NCBI RefSeq assembly: GCF_035975855.1
Contig: NZ_CP109055.1
Location: forward strand, 9,920,001 to 9,984,000
Origin: Streptomyces sp. NBC_01304
Lineage (GTDB): Bacteria > Actinomycetota > Actinomycetes > Streptomycetales > Streptomycetaceae
DNA length: 64,000 nt
Direction: 5' to 3'
Below the pieces are notes generated by a model, which saw nothing but the letters and a program-made list of their open reading frames with translations, ran no database searches and had not been told where the DNA came from. This document shows positions 8,375-17,199 of the stretch, one piece after another. Position 1 is the stretch's first letter; each line of letters begins with the position of its first letter. The position numbers were made by a program, and so were the translations under genes.

Positions 8375-8998
8375 CTACGGGGTGTCCTGAACGCCCTCCG
8401 CGCGGCCGGTCCGGGGCCAGGAGTCCAGGAGCCGGTCCACCGCTGTGCGCGCCTTCGCGATGGAGTCCTCGACGGTGCCCAGCGCCTGGGTGGTGCTGGC
8501 GCCCTCGTAGAGGATGAGGAGCGTGTCGACCAGTTCCTCGGCGCTCAGGAAGCCCGCCTGGTCGACGAGTTGGGCGAGCTCGGTGCGCAGGGCCGCCTTG
8601 TGCCCCGTCACGATGGCGCGTGCCGGGTGCTCGCGATGGGCCAGCTGAGCGGTGGCATTGGCGAACGAGCAGCCCCGGAAGCCGGGTTCGGTGTGGCAGG
8701 TGGCCAGCGCCTCGAAGACCGAGCGGATTCGGGCCAGGGGGTCCGGCCCGGCCGCGGTCAGGGTCTCGGCCAGCAGACGTCGCCAGCGGATGTCGCGCTG
8801 CTCGAGGTAGGCGACGATCAGGGCGTCCTTGCCGCGGAAGTGCTTGTAGAACGTCATCCGTGCGACGTCGGCCGCTTCGATGATCGCGTCGACTCCCGTG
8901 GCGTCCAGCCCCTGCGCGTAGAAGAGGTCGTCGGCAGCGGTGAGCAGGCGTTCGCGGGCGGAGGGCCGGGGGGCCTGCTCGGAGGGGTGGAGGATCAT
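8375..8998 (-). CDS. TetR/AcrR-family repressor
   Basis: 207 residues from ATG 8998. The HTH domain spans about residues 15-60 (ARERLLTAADDLFYAQGLDA, then ADVARMTFYKHF and GKDALIVAYL), and the C-terminal domain is of the TetR_C type. Downstream is the MFS gene; upstream are two copies of a palindrome-containing motif at 9011-9024 and 9036-9049, one of which overlaps the adoK stop. The arrangement suggests that TetR represses its own promoter and the exporter from inside the operon, so export can be induced by a ligand separately from biosynthesis. Confidence 0.87.
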   Translation of the reverse strand: MILHPSEQAPRPSARERLLTAADDLFYAQGLDATGVDAIIEAADVARMTFYKHFRGKDALIVAYLEQRDIRWRRLLAETLTAAGPDPLARIRSVFEALATCHTEPGFRGCSFANATAQLAHREHPARAIVTGHKAALRTELAQLVDQAGFLSAEELVDTLLILYEGASTTQALGTVEDSIAKARTAVDRLLDSWPRTGRAEGVQDTP

Positions 8999-9010
8999 GA
9001 CGGTGACTAT

Positions 9011-9049
9011 ACGGAACGTTCTATGCACATGATAGACGGAACGTTCTAT
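9011..9049. promoter_or_regulatory. Paired TetR operator candidate
   Basis: ACGGAACGTTCTAT occurs exactly twice, at 9011-9024 and 9036-9049, 25 bp apart. Each copy centres on the palindrome GAACGTTC. The pair fills the 47-bp gap between the adoK stop (9046-9048) and the TetR ATG. Two dyads about two to three helical turns apart are common for TetR-family autoregulation. Confidence 0.65.
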
Positions 9050-10059
9050 CCGTGTGTGGATCCGGCGACGGACGGCGGCCGTGCTCCCTCCGTCCACCCG
9101 AAGTCCCTCAGCCGGGGAGCGACTGCGCCGTACGTGGTGCGCAGCAGCGAGTCCACGCGTTCCGGCACGACCTCATACGTCTGTGTGCCCGCCGCCTCCA
9201 GTGCGAGGGCGGCCATGGTGGATCCGGCCCGGGCGGAGCGGCCGGCGTCCAGGCCGCAGCTCAGTCCCGCCAGGTAACCGGCCCGAAAGGCGTCCCCGGC
9301 ACCGGTGGGATCCACGACCGTGACGACGGGCACGGCGGCGACCTCGGTGGCGGGCCTGTCCGCCGCTTCGATGCGGCACCCCCGCTCGCCCAGCGTGGTG
9401 ACCCAGGTGCCGACGCGGCCGAGCACCTCGCCGCGGGTCCAGCCGGTCTTCCGGAGAAGGAGCGCATCCTCGTACTCGTTCGTGAACAAGTGGTCGGCGC
9501 CGCTGACGAGTTCGCGGCACATCGCGCCGTCCAGCCGGGCCAGCTGTTGCGAGGGGTCGGCGGCGAAGCGGATGCCCAGAGACCGGCATGCCCGGGTGTG
9601 CAGCAGCATCGCCTCCGGATCGTCCGCCCCGATCAGGACGAGACCCGGGGCGTGTTCGCGCAGGACGGTGGTGAGGTCTATCCCGGAGGCCTCGGCCATG
9701 GCTCCCGGATAGAAGGACGCGAGCTGATTGCCCTCCTGATCGGTCGTGCAGGTGAAACGGGCCGTGTGCTGTGTGGTCGAAACCCGCACCGCCGCGAGGT
9801 CGACGCCCCGGGCGGTGAGCCGGCGACCGTAATCGGCGAAATCGGGGCCGACGGCGCCCACGAGTAGGGCTCGGTGGCCCAGGGCGCCCAGTCCGAACGC
9901 GATGTTCGCCGCGACGCCGCCCTGGCGCACCTCCAGACCGTCCACCAGGAACGACAGCGACAGATGGGCAAGGTGCTCGGGCAGCAGCTGTTCCGCGAAC
10001 CGCCCGGGGAACGTCAGCAGATGGTCGGTGGCGATGGATCCGGTGATCGCGACCTTCAC
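9046..10059 (-). CDS. adoK: Adenosine kinase (PfkB/ribokinase family)
   Basis: 337 residues from GTG 10059. The whole chain matches actinobacterial adenosine kinase: TGSIATDHLLTFPGRF at the start, the SLSFLVD strand, GGVAANIAFGLGALG, FAADPSQQLARL, LFTNEYE, and the anion-hole/catalytic DPTGAGDAFRAG. It phosphorylates adenosine to AMP. In this operon it would recover adenosine from S-adenosylhomocysteine, the other waste of SAM-dependent methylation, complementing Apt, which recovers adenine from MTA. The start codon is one base after the metK stop, so the two are translationally coupled. Its own stop codon lies within a TetR operator copy. Confidence 0.9.
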   Translation of the reverse strand: MKVAITGSIATDHLLTFPGRFAEQLLPEHLAHLSLSFLVDGLEVRQGGVAANIAFGLGALGHRALLVGAVGPDFADYGRRLTARGVDLAAVRVSTTQHTARFTCTTDQEGNQLASFYPGAMAEASGIDLTTVLREHAPGLVLIGADDPEAMLLHTRACRSLGIRFAADPSQQLARLDGAMCRELVSGADHLFTNEYEDALLLRKTGWTRGEVLGRVGTWVTTLGERGCRIEAADRPATEVAAVPVVTVVDPTGAGDAFRAGYLAGLSCGLDAGRSARAGSTMAALALEAAGTQTYEVVPERVDSLLRTTYGAVAPRLRDFGWTEGARPPSVAGSTHG

Positions 10060-10060
10060 T

Positions 10061-11287
10061 TCAGCGCTCCGCGGCCTTGCGCAGCGCGTCCACGCGGTCG
10101 GTGCGCTCCCAGGTGAAGTCCGGGATCGCACGGCCGAAGTGGCCGTACGCGGCGGTCTGGGCGTAGATCGGGCGGAGCAGGTCGAGGTCGCGGATGATCG
10201 CTGCCGGGCGGAGGTCGAAGACCTCGGCGATGGCGTGCTCGATCTTGTCCACGTCGACCGTGGCGGTGCCGAAGGTCTCCACGAACAGACCGACGGGCTC
10301 GGCCTTCCCGATCGCGTACGCGACCTGGACCTCGCAACGCGAGGCGAGACCCGCGGCGACGACGTTCTTCGCGACCCAGCGCATAGCGTAGGCGGCCGAG
10401 CGGTCGACCTTGGACGGGTCCTTGCCCGAGAAGGCGCCGCCACCGTGGCGGGCCATGCCGCCGTAGGTGTCGATGATGATCTTGCGGCCGGTCAGGCCGG
10501 CGTCGCCCATCGGGCCGCCGATCTCGAAGCGGCCGGTCGGGTTGACCAGCAGGCGGTAGCCCTCGGTCTCCAACTTGATGCCGTCGTCGGCGAGTTGGGC
10601 CAGAACGGGCTCGACGACGAACTCGCGGATGTCGGGCGCGAGCAGCGAGTCCAGGTCGATGTCCGACGCGTGCTGCGAGGAGACGACGACCGTGTCGAGG
10701 CGGACGGCCTTGTCGCCGTCGTACTCGATGGTGACCTGGGTCTTGCCGTCGGGGCGCAGGTAGGGGATGGTCCCGTTCTTGCGCACGTCGGACAGGCGCT
10801 TGGAAAGCTTGTGCGCCAGGTGGATCGGGAGCGGCATCAGCTCGGGCGTCTCGTCCGAGGCGTACCCGAACATCAGGCCCTGGTCGCCCGCGCCCTGCTT
10901 GTCGAGCTCGTCTCCTCCTTCACCTGCGGCGGCACTCTCGACCCGCTTCTCGTACGCGGTGTCGACGCCCTGCGCGATGTCCGGGGACTGCGCGCCGGTG
11001 GACACCGAGACGCCGCAGGAGGCGCCGTCGAAGCCCTTCTTCGAGGAGTCGTAGCCGATCTCGAGGATCTTGTCGCGCACCAGCTGCGCGATCGGCGCGT
11101 ACGCCTTGGTCGTGACCTCGCCGGCCACGTGCACCAGGCCGGTGGTGATCAGCGTTTCCACGGCGACCCGGGAAGTCGGGTCCTCCCGCAGAAGCGCATC
11201 GAGGATGGTGTCGCTGATCTGGTCAGCGATCTTGTCGGGGTGACCCTCGGTCACGGACTCCGAGGTGAAAAGGTAGGAAGAAGTCAC
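10061..11287 (-). CDS. metK: S-adenosylmethionine synthetase
   Basis: 408 residues, full length for MetK. Visible signatures are [20 protein letters not shown] at the N-terminus, the [12 protein letters not shown] loop, and the [19 protein letters not shown] phosphate-binding segment. It makes SAM from methionine and ATP. GTG 11287 is preceded by AAGGG. Streptomyces normally carry one housekeeping metK elsewhere; a copy embedded here, between MtnP and AdoK, closes the cycle from salvaged methionine back to SAM for the pathway. Residues 113-128 ([12 protein letters not shown]) are a small acidic insertion seen in actinobacterial MetK. Confidence 0.96.
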   Translation of the reverse strand: MTSSYLFTSESVTEGHPDKIADQISDTILDALLREDPTSRVAVETLITTGLVHVAGEVTTKAYAPIAQLVRDKILEIGYDSSKKGFDGASCGVSVSTGAQSPDIAQGVDTAYEKRVESAAAGEGGDELDKQGAGDQGLMFGYASDETPELMPLPIHLAHKLSKRLSDVRKNGTIPYLRPDGKTQVTIEYDGDKAVRLDTVVVSSQHASDIDLDSLLAPDIREFVVEPVLAQLADDGIKLETEGYRLLVNPTGRFEIGGPMGDAGLTGRKIIIDTYGGMARHGGGAFSGKDPSKVDRSAAYAMRWVAKNVVAAGLASRCEVQVAYAIGKAEPVGLFVETFGTATVDVDKIEHAIAEVFDLRPAAIIRDLDLLRPIYAQTAAYGHFGRAIPDFTWERTDRVDALRKAAER

Positions 11288-11321
11288 GGGGTGCCCTTCA
11301 GCTGTTCGATGGGAGTGCGGG

Positions 11322-12113
11322 TCAGAGCGCGCCGGGCCGCAACGACGCGCAGGCGCATTCGCGCTCCTCGGCGAGCAGCGGGACCAGTTCGTCGAGCACG
11401 CCGTGCAGTCGCCCCAGGCTGGTCGCGAAGGCCTCCATGACTTCGTGCTGGGTCACCCCGTTGCCCTCCTCGACACCGGCATCGAGATCGGTGACCAGCG
11501 ACAACGGCGTGTAACACAGCCCGAGTTCACGAGCGAGGACGACCTCGGGATGCGCTGTCATGCCGATGGTCGACCAGCCCTGGGCCGCGTACCACTGGGA
11601 CTCGGCCCGCGTGGAGAACCGGGGCCCTTCGATGACGACCTGCACACCACCGTCGACCGGCGGCCAACCGCACTTCTCGGCCGCCTGCAACGCCGTGCGG
11701 CGACCTGTTGGGCAGTAGGGGTCGGCGAACGAGGCGTGGGCGACGCGGGGGCAGTCGAAATAGGTCTGGACGCGGCTCGTCGTACGGTCCACGAGCTGAT
11801 CGGGTACGACGAGACTGCCGGGCGGAATCGACGGGGTCAGGCTGCCCACCGCGCCGACGCCGATGATCTGCTGGACACCGGCCGCCTGCAGCGACCACAC
11901 ATTCGCGCGGTAGTTGATCCCGTGCGGGGCGTACTGGTGGTGGCGGCCGTGCCGGGGCAGGAAGGCGACCTCGCGGCCGCCCAGCCGGCCGATGGTGAGT
12001 GCCGCACTGGCCTTGCCATAGGGAGTATCGGGAAACTCTTCCCGAGCGTCCGTGAACAGCGAGTACAGGCCGGACCCGCCGATGATCCCGATCTGTGGCC
12101 GGGACTTGGTCAT
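11322..12113 (-). CDS. mtnP: 5'-methylthioadenosine phosphorylase
   Basis: 263 residues of the MTAP branch of nucleoside phosphorylases. GIIGGSGLY near the start, the phosphate/ribose loop [33 protein letters not shown], and [18 protein letters not shown] with the purine-site LVTDLDAG. It cleaves MTA with phosphate to adenine and 5-methylthioribose-1-phosphate, feeding both halves of the MtnA-Apt fusion. A methylthioinosine preference cannot be excluded, since the LVTDLDAG region differs between subtypes. ATG 12113 overlaps the stop of the aminotransferase gene. Confidence 0.9.
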   Translation of the reverse strand: MTKSRPQIGIIGGSGLYSLFTDAREEFPDTPYGKASAALTIGRLGGREVAFLPRHGRHHQYAPHGINYRANVWSLQAAGVQQIIGVGAVGSLTPSIPPGSLVVPDQLVDRTTSRVQTYFDCPRVAHASFADPYCPTGRRTALQAAEKCGWPPVDGGVQVVIEGPRFSTRAESQWYAAQGWSTIGMTAHPEVVLARELGLCYTPLSLVTDLDAGVEEGNGVTQHEVMEAFATSLGRLHGVLDELVPLLAEERECACASLRPGAL

Positions 12114-13327
12114 GTCAACTCCTGTGATGGATGGGGCAGGGCGGACCTGGTTTCCGGAGGCGACGCGATCGCCCGGGCCGCCCTGGTGAGCAGATCGAGG
12201 TCCTTGCAGAAGGCGAAGCGTGCGAGCTCCCGGTACGGCTCGGGATCCCCGGCGAACGCACTGGTCGGGATCGCCACGACACCGCAGCGTGCGGGCAGGT
12301 CCCGACAGAACCGGGCGCCGTCGCCCCGCCCCGCCGTCGCCACGTCGGCCTGGAGGAAGTAGCCGCCCTCCGCACGGATCACATCGAGACCGGCCAGGCG
12401 CAGGCCCTCAGCCAGCACATCGCGCTGCTGTTGAAGGCGCTCCCGCAGGCCGGCGACCCAGCCCTCCTCGTGATCGAGTGCCCAGGCGACGGCGCCCTGC
12501 AGGGGAGCCGCACCCGCGAAGGTCAGGTACTGCTTGACCGACCGCAACGCGCGGATCAGGTGGGCAGGACCGCACGCCCAGCCCACCTTCCAGCCAGTGA
12601 GGCTGAAGGTCTTGCCCGCGGAGGACACGGAGATGGTTCTCTCGCGCATACCGGGCAGGCCGGCGAGCGGGACGTGCAGGGCACCGTCGAAGGTCAGGTA
12701 CTCATACACCTCGTCGACCACCGCGATGAGATCGTGTCGCCGGCAGACCTCGGCGATGATGTCCGACTCGTCTCGGGTGAAGACCTTGCCCGTGGGGTTG
12801 TGCGGGGTGTTGAGCAGCAGGACGCGGGTGCGGGACGACAGAGCCCGGTGCAGGTCCTGCGGATCGAAGACGAAACGCCCGGCGCTGGGGCGCAGCGGTA
12901 CCCGACGGCACACCGCGCCGGCCAGTTCCGCGGCCGCCTGGTAGGAGTCGTAGCAGGGGTCGAAGACCACGATCTCGTCGCCCGGGTCGCACAAGGCCAG
13001 CACGGCGGCGGTGACGGCCTCCGTGGCACCGGTCGTCACGACGATCTCGTCGACGGGGTCGTACGAGCTGTCATGGCGTCGAACACGCTGGCGGGCGATG
13101 GCCTGCCGCAGGACCGGCGCGCCCGCGAGGGGCGGGTACTGGTTCACGCCGGAAGCCAGTGCCTGCCGGGCCCGGCTGATCACTGACGCCGGGCCATCGG
13201 AATCGGGGAAGCCCTGGCCGAGGTTGATCGCGCCCGTCCGCTGTGCCAGTTCGGTCAGTTCGGTGAACACGGTCGTGCCCCATGCGGCAGTGCGCCGGGC
13301 GGCGCGCACCGTGACATCCGCGGTCAT
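12110..13327 (-). CDS. mtnE: PLP aminotransferase, probable KMTB transaminase (MtnE role)
   Basis: 405 residues of aminotransferase class I/II in the KAT/YbdL group (FTELTELAQ followed by GAINLGQGFPD). PLP-binding residues are visible: NTPHNPTG at about 173-180, Asp205 in VVDEVYEY, and the Schiff-base Lys239 in SSAGKTFSLTGWKVGW. YbdL-type enzymes transaminate 4-methylthio-2-oxobutyrate to methionine, which is the last step of the salvage cycle. Position between mtnC and mtnP supports this role. A biosynthetic role on another keto acid is possible but less likely. ATG 13327 overlaps the mtnC stop (ATGA). Confidence 0.85.
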   Translation of the reverse strand: MTADVTVRAARRTAAWGTTVFTELTELAQRTGAINLGQGFPDSDGPASVISRARQALASGVNQYPPLAGAPVLRQAIARQRVRRHDSSYDPVDEIVVTTGATEAVTAAVLALCDPGDEIVVFDPCYDSYQAAAELAGAVCRRVPLRPSAGRFVFDPQDLHRALSSRTRVLLLNTPHNPTGKVFTRDESDIIAEVCRRHDLIAVVDEVYEYLTFDGALHVPLAGLPGMRERTISVSSAGKTFSLTGWKVGWACGPAHLIRALRSVKQYLTFAGAAPLQGAVAWALDHEEGWVAGLRERLQQQRDVLAEGLRLAGLDVIRAEGGYFLQADVATAGRGDGARFCRDLPARCGVVAIPTSAFAGDPEPYRELARFAFCKDLDLLTRAARAIASPPETRSALPHPSQELT

Positions 13328-14043
13328 CGGCCGATCTCCTCGGCCAGGTCGAGCAGGTTGCGATAGCGAGGATGGTCCGCAGCGGGCGAACGGTCCGGGC
13401 CGTTCGGCGAGCCACACTCCTCCGGCCGTGCCACCCATGCCGTGCGCCACCCCGCGGCCCGCGCGGAGTCGAGCTCCGGCACGCTGTCCGAGGCGAACAG
13501 CACTCGGGCCGACGGGGTTTCGATGCTGCGGGCAATGCTCCGGTACGAGGCCGTGGACAGTTTGCCGCCGGCGGAACTCGTGTCGAAGTAGCCGGTGAGC
13601 CACGCGCGCAGGTCGCCGAACTGCGTATGTGCGAACAAGTCCTGCTGCGCCTGGACGGAACCGGACGAGTAGATGTAGATCCGCGCCTCACGCCCGCGCC
13701 AGGTGCGCAGTGCGGGAAGCGTGTCGCCGTACACATGCCCCGACAGGTCGCCGTTGACGTACCCCTCGTGCCAGATCAGTCCCTGCAGGGCCTTGAGGGA
13801 CGCGTGCTTGCGGTCGGAGTCCGCCCACTCGACCAGAGTGGCCACCGTGGCCTCGTCGTCGCCGCCCGCGGGGCGGCCGCAGCTGCGGTCGACCTCGTCG
13901 AGGAGCGCACGCGTCTGCCTTTCGTCGCCGTGCCGCGCCACCCACTGCGCCAGCCGGGCCCGCGCATAGGGGAAGAGCACGGCGTGGACGTGTTCGACGG
14001 CGCTGGTGGTGCCTTCGACATCGAGCACCACTGCGTCGGTCAT
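13324..14043 (-). CDS. mtnC: Acireductone synthase / enolase-phosphatase E1
   Basis: 239 residues of the HAD superfamily, MtnC type. Motif I is DVEGTT (Asp8, Glu10), followed by LFPYAR; GLIWHEGYVNGDLSGHVYGD, IYSSGSVQAQQ and GYFDTSSAGGKL are family hallmarks. It enolises and dephosphorylates 2,3-diketo-5-methylthiopentyl-1-phosphate to acireductone. ATG 14043 overlaps the mtnD stop, and the order mtnB-mtnD-mtnC matches the order of reactions apart from the last two. Confidence 0.94.
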   Translation of the reverse strand: MTDAVVLDVEGTTSAVEHVHAVLFPYARARLAQWVARHGDERQTRALLDEVDRSCGRPAGGDDEATVATLVEWADSDRKHASLKALQGLIWHEGYVNGDLSGHVYGDTLPALRTWRGREARIYIYSSGSVQAQQDLFAHTQFGDLRAWLTGYFDTSSAGGKLSTASYRSIARSIETPSARVLFASDSVPELDSARAAGWRTAWVARPEECGSPNGPDRSPAADHPRYRNLLDLAEEIGR

Positions 14044-14630
14044 GTCGCAGCCCCCACCGCCGCGTTGAGGTCATCCAGCGTCGGGAAGCGGCTCGCGATG
14101 CTGTCGGGCAGAAAGTTCCCGACCCAGCCGTCCTCCTCCTGGAAGAAGCGGATGGCAGTGAAATCAGGGCTGTTGCCCATGTCGAACCAGTGGACGGTGC
14201 GCGCAGGCACCGAGATCAGGTCGCCGGCAGTGCACACCATGGCGTAGACGAAATCCTCGACGTGCAAGTAGAAGCAGCCGGAACCCTCGACGAAGAACCG
14301 CACTTCGTCTTCCGTGTGGAAGTGCTCTTCGAGGAACTTGGTCCGTGCCGCACGCGCCCGCGCGGGCCACTCGGGGTCACCGGAGTCGGGCCGCAGCCGG
14401 GCCACGTCGACCAGGCGGTAGCCCCCCTTGTCGGAAATGCGGTCGACGTGGGGCCGGTAGGCGTCCAGGATCGCCTCGGCGTCCGCCCCCTCGGCCAGAT
14501 CGCGGGGGGCCTCCCACTGCTCGAACTGGACGCCGATGCCGTCCAGTTCCGAGCGGATGCGCTCGGCGGACCGCGTGCGCAGCTGCACCGACCGCGGCTG
14601 GTCCACCGGGATCACGTGAAGGTGGGTCAC
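14040..14630 (-). CDS. mtnD: Acireductone dioxygenase
   Basis: 196 residues of the cupin-fold ARD family. Metal ligands are visible as His103, His105, Glu109 (EEHFHTEDEVRFFVEGSG) and His147 (RTVHWFDMG). With Fe(II) this enzyme yields 4-methylthio-2-oxobutyrate plus formate; with Ni(II) it yields the off-pathway methylthiopropionate and CO. Salvage needs the Fe form. ATG 14630 overlaps the mtnB stop by 4 nt. Confidence 0.95.
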   Translation of the reverse strand: MTHLHVIPVDQPRSVQLRTRSAERIRSELDGIGVQFEQWEAPRDLAEGADAEAILDAYRPHVDRISDKGGYRLVDVARLRPDSGDPEWPARARAARTKFLEEHFHTEDEVRFFVEGSGCFYLHVEDFVYAMVCTAGDLISVPARTVHWFDMGNSPDFTAIRFFQEEDGWVGNFLPDSIASRFPTLDDLNAAVGAAT

Positions 14631-15292
14631 CGTATGTCCTCACTCTGTTCGGTGGCGTTGCCGGCCAGCAGAAGGAGCCGGCACAGCATCTCGACGCATT
14701 CCATGCGGTTGGTGGCCTCGGTGAGATCGCGCCCCCAAGTCGTCACGCCATGACGGGAGATGAGCAGTGCGGGCACCGCCGGGCCCGCTCCCGTGCCCAG
14801 ATGGGCCACGACATCCCGGGCGATGCGCGGGACGTCGGCCCAGTTGGCGAAGACCGGCACCGAGACGTGCGAGGCGTCGGGTACGCCGAGCCCTTTGGCC
14901 AACTCCCAGTCGATGAAGTCGACCCGGCCCGCGGCGTGGCCGTGCGAGGCCACCGTGGTCGCGTACGGGGCGTGGGTGTGCACGACCGCACCGGCGCCCG
15001 GAACCGTCCGGTAGACGGCGAGGTGGATGGAGGTCTCGGCCGACGGGCGCGCCTGCTCATCGGCGAGCGGCGCGCCGTCGGCGAGCGAGACGGCGACGGT
15101 GTCGGTGCGCGACATCGTGCCCTTGGCGCGTCCACTGGCCGAGATGAGGACGTGGTTCCCGGCCCGCACCGACACGTTGCCGGCGGTACCCGGCATCCAG
15201 CCGCGCCGGAACAAGTCACGGCAGACGGCGGCGATGTGGCCCCGCTCGGGTTCAACGCCGGCCCGCAGCGGCGCCTCGGCGGTCTGGTTCAT
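14627..15292 (-). CDS. mtnB: Methylthioribulose-1-phosphate dehydratase
   Basis: 221 residues of the class II aldolase/adducin family. Zinc ligands are His105 and His107 in VVHTHAPYA and His181 in ISRHGVTTWG; GTAGNVSVR near residue 36 is the phosphate-side loop. MtnB dehydrates 5-methylthioribulose-1-phosphate. ATG 15292 has AGGGGAG upstream and is preferred to the longer 15337 start. It is the first of the Mtn genes in the transcript, just after the Rieske gene. Confidence 0.93.
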   Translation of the reverse strand: MNQTAEAPLRAGVEPERGHIAAVCRDLFRRGWMPGTAGNVSVRAGNHVLISASGRAKGTMSRTDTVAVSLADGAPLADEQARPSAETSIHLAVYRTVPGAGAVVHTHAPYATTVASHGHAAGRVDFIDWELAKGLGVPDASHVSVPVFANWADVPRIARDVVAHLGTGAGPAVPALLISRHGVTTWGRDLTEATNRMECVEMLCRLLLLAGNATEQSEDIR

Positions 15293-15306
15293 CTGCGCTC
15301 CCCTGC

Positions 15307-16434
15307 TCACGGTGCTCCGAATGCTTTGGTGAACCAATCGTGGAAGGCTTCACCGATGTGATGCTCATGCGGCACGAGGACTCCGCCGGGCTCGTACACA
15401 CGGGACTTCATGTTGACCTGGCAGCGCTCACAGGCATCGAAGTCCTGCTGGTTGATGCGGTGGAACAGCTCGACCGAATGGTCCAGCTCCGGCCCGGAGT
15501 CCGGCACGTCCTGGGCGTACAGCCAGTCGCACTCGACGATCGTCCGGTCGACCGCGACGGGGAACATCCGGTGGAAGATCACGTGGTCCGGCACGAAGTT
15601 GATGAAGACCTGCGGGTTGATGGTGACGCCCCAGTACTTGCGGTCCTGCTCCTCCGTGACGCCGGGAAGCTTGCCGAAGCCGCCGGTGCCGTCCACGGTG
15701 AACGCCTCGGCGTCCTCACCGAAGCTGATGCCGCGGCCCACGTAGTGCTGGGCGGCGTATCCCTTGGCGTACTCGGTCACCACGCCGACGAACTCCGGGT
15801 GGATGGAGGCGCAGTGGTAGCACTCCATGAAGTTCTCGACGACGATCTTCCAGTTGGCCTTCACCTCGTAGCTGATGCGTCGGCCGACCTTGAGGTCGGG
15901 AATGGCCCAGCTGCCGACGGCCTCCTCATCGCCGAACCGCTCCGTCACGGTGCGGCTGACCGTGTCCTCGAACGACGGCGGCTCCTCGGCGAGACAGACC
16001 CATGCGTAGCCGAGGTACTCGCGCACATGGACTTGCTTGAGCCCCCATTCGAGCGGGTCGACGTCGGGCATCTTCGCGATGTGCGGGGCGGTGACGAGCC
16101 GGCCGTCGAGGCTGTACGTCCAGGAGTGATAGCTGCAGCGGAAGTTGCGCTTGACCTGACCGAACTCCTCCGGGCAGAGACGGGTGCCGCGGTGCCGGCA
16201 GACGTTCAGGAACGCGCGCAAGGTCCCGTCGTGGGACCGGACCACGATCACGTTCTCCTTGCCGACCTGGGCCGTGCGGTACTTGCCCGGCGCATCCAGG
16301 TCGGAGAGATGGGTGAATCCGTACCAGAACTGGTGGAAGAGCCGGTCCTGCTCCAGGTCGAAGATCTGCGGGTCGCTGTAGTAGCGCCCGGGGAGCGTCG
16401 CCATCAGGCTGGGCGGCAGGAGGGGAGCCGTCAT
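15307..16434 (-). CDS. Rieske non-haem iron oxygenase, quaternary-amine-oxygenase-like
   Basis: 375 residues. The Rieske [2Fe-2S] ligands are Cys79-x-His81 and Cys100-x2-His103 (NVCRHRGTRLC, FRCSYHSW). The mononuclear iron motif is ENFMECYHCASIHPEF with His207 and His212. The residue that usually bridges the two metal centres as Asp is Glu204 here, as in carnitine monooxygenase and choline/glycine-betaine-type Rieske enzymes. That suggests oxygenation next to an onium centre. Within a SAM-consuming cluster, a sulfonium or an N-methylated intermediate is a plausible substrate. No ferredoxin or reductase gene is in the operon, so electrons must come from elsewhere. Confidence 0.87.
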   Translation of the reverse strand: MTAPLLPPSLMATLPGRYYSDPQIFDLEQDRLFHQFWYGFTHLSDLDAPGKYRTAQVGKENVIVVRSHDGTLRAFLNVCRHRGTRLCPEEFGQVKRNFRCSYHSWTYSLDGRLVTAPHIAKMPDVDPLEWGLKQVHVREYLGYAWVCLAEEPPSFEDTVSRTVTERFGDEEAVGSWAIPDLKVGRRISYEVKANWKIVVENFMECYHCASIHPEFVGVVTEYAKGYAAQHYVGRGISFGEDAEAFTVDGTGGFGKLPGVTEEQDRKYWGVTINPQVFINFVPDHVIFHRMFPVAVDRTIVECDWLYAQDVPDSGPELDHSVELFHRINQQDFDACERCQVNMKSRVYEPGGVLVPHEHHIGEAFHDWFTKAFGAP

Positions 16435-16479
16435 GTCGTCCTCTCTTGGGTGTCGGTGCGTGGTGGCCCTGGGCCGGGG

Positions 16480-17199
16480 TCAGGTGGGGGACTCGGCCGA
16501 CCACACGATGAGCGCGTCGTACAACTCGTCGCCGGCAATGGGGCACAGCCGGCTGGAGGTCAGCCGCAGTCCGGCCGCGCCGACGGCGGCAGCGACCAGT
16601 TCCTCGGTCAGATAGGTGTTGTCATGGCCGGCTGAGGCGATGTACGGCTCGCTGCGGATCCAGTCCGCGCCGATGGCCTTTCCGCCGGCGCGCAGATGAC
16701 CGCTCAGCCGCTCGAAGCACGCGAGGTAGCCGTCGGTGGTGGGGGACAGGCCGAAGAGGCCGAACTCCGTGATGAGGTCGAAGCGTTGCTCGGCGAAGCT
16801 GTCGGGCCAGGCGCGCATGGCGTCGAAGACGTGGTAGCCCGCCATGCGGGAGCGCATGCGGGCGAGGTGCCCGACGTCGCGACCGTGCCGCTCGAGTACC
16901 TGCTCGAAGGCGCGGGGAAGTTCCTCGCCCTCCACCACGTCCCGCAGCACGGCGAGGGCTTCGGGGGATGCGTCCGAGCTGTGGATCGACCGGATGTCCG
17001 ACAGGGCGATGGACCAGAACAGCGTGCAGGGCCCTGCCCCCAGATCGAGCCAGTCGCCCTTGGCGTCGGACGCGGCCAGGGTGTCGAGGATGTCTTCGGT
17101 CCCCATGCCCGGACAGAAGTCGCCGTGGAAGAAGTCGGCGAAGTATCCGCGGTAGTGGGCGAGTTGGGTGGGGTCCAGGTCCAGCAGGCGGTCCGTCAC
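16480..17199 (-). CDS. NNMT/PNMT/TEMT-like class I SAM-dependent transferase
   Basis: 239 residues from GTG 17199, which overlaps the preceding stop (GTGA). The N-terminus (LAHYRGYFADFFHGDF) resembles the HYxxYFxxF region of nicotinamide and phenylethanolamine N-methyltransferases. Motif I is LDLGAGPCTLFW at 51-62, the acidic end of strand 2 is Asp76, LRAGGKAIGADW is the post-II loop, and the family ending is YDALIVW. It should bind SAM or decarboxylated SAM and act on an amine or aromatic nitrogen. Given the MTA-salvage genes around it, it may transfer the aminopropyl chain instead of a methyl group; this is inference. Confidence 0.75.
   Translation of the reverse strand: MTDRLLDLDPTQLAHYRGYFADFFHGDFCPGMGTEDILDTLAASDAKGDWLDLGAGPCTLFWSIALSDIRSIHSSDASPEALAVLRDVVEGEELPRAFEQVLERHGRDVGHLARMRSRMAGYHVFDAMRAWPDSFAEQRFDLITEFGLFGLSPTTDGYLACFERLSGHLRAGGKAIGADWIRSEPYIASAGHDNTYLTEELVAAAVGAAGLRLTSSRLCPIAGDELYDALIVWSAESPT

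Noticed and set aside
12110..13327. SbzP-like PLP enzyme joining SAM to NAD
   Set aside because: The KAT/YbdL signature and position beside mtnC and mtnP fit the salvage transaminase; no supporting tailoring genes for that pathway.
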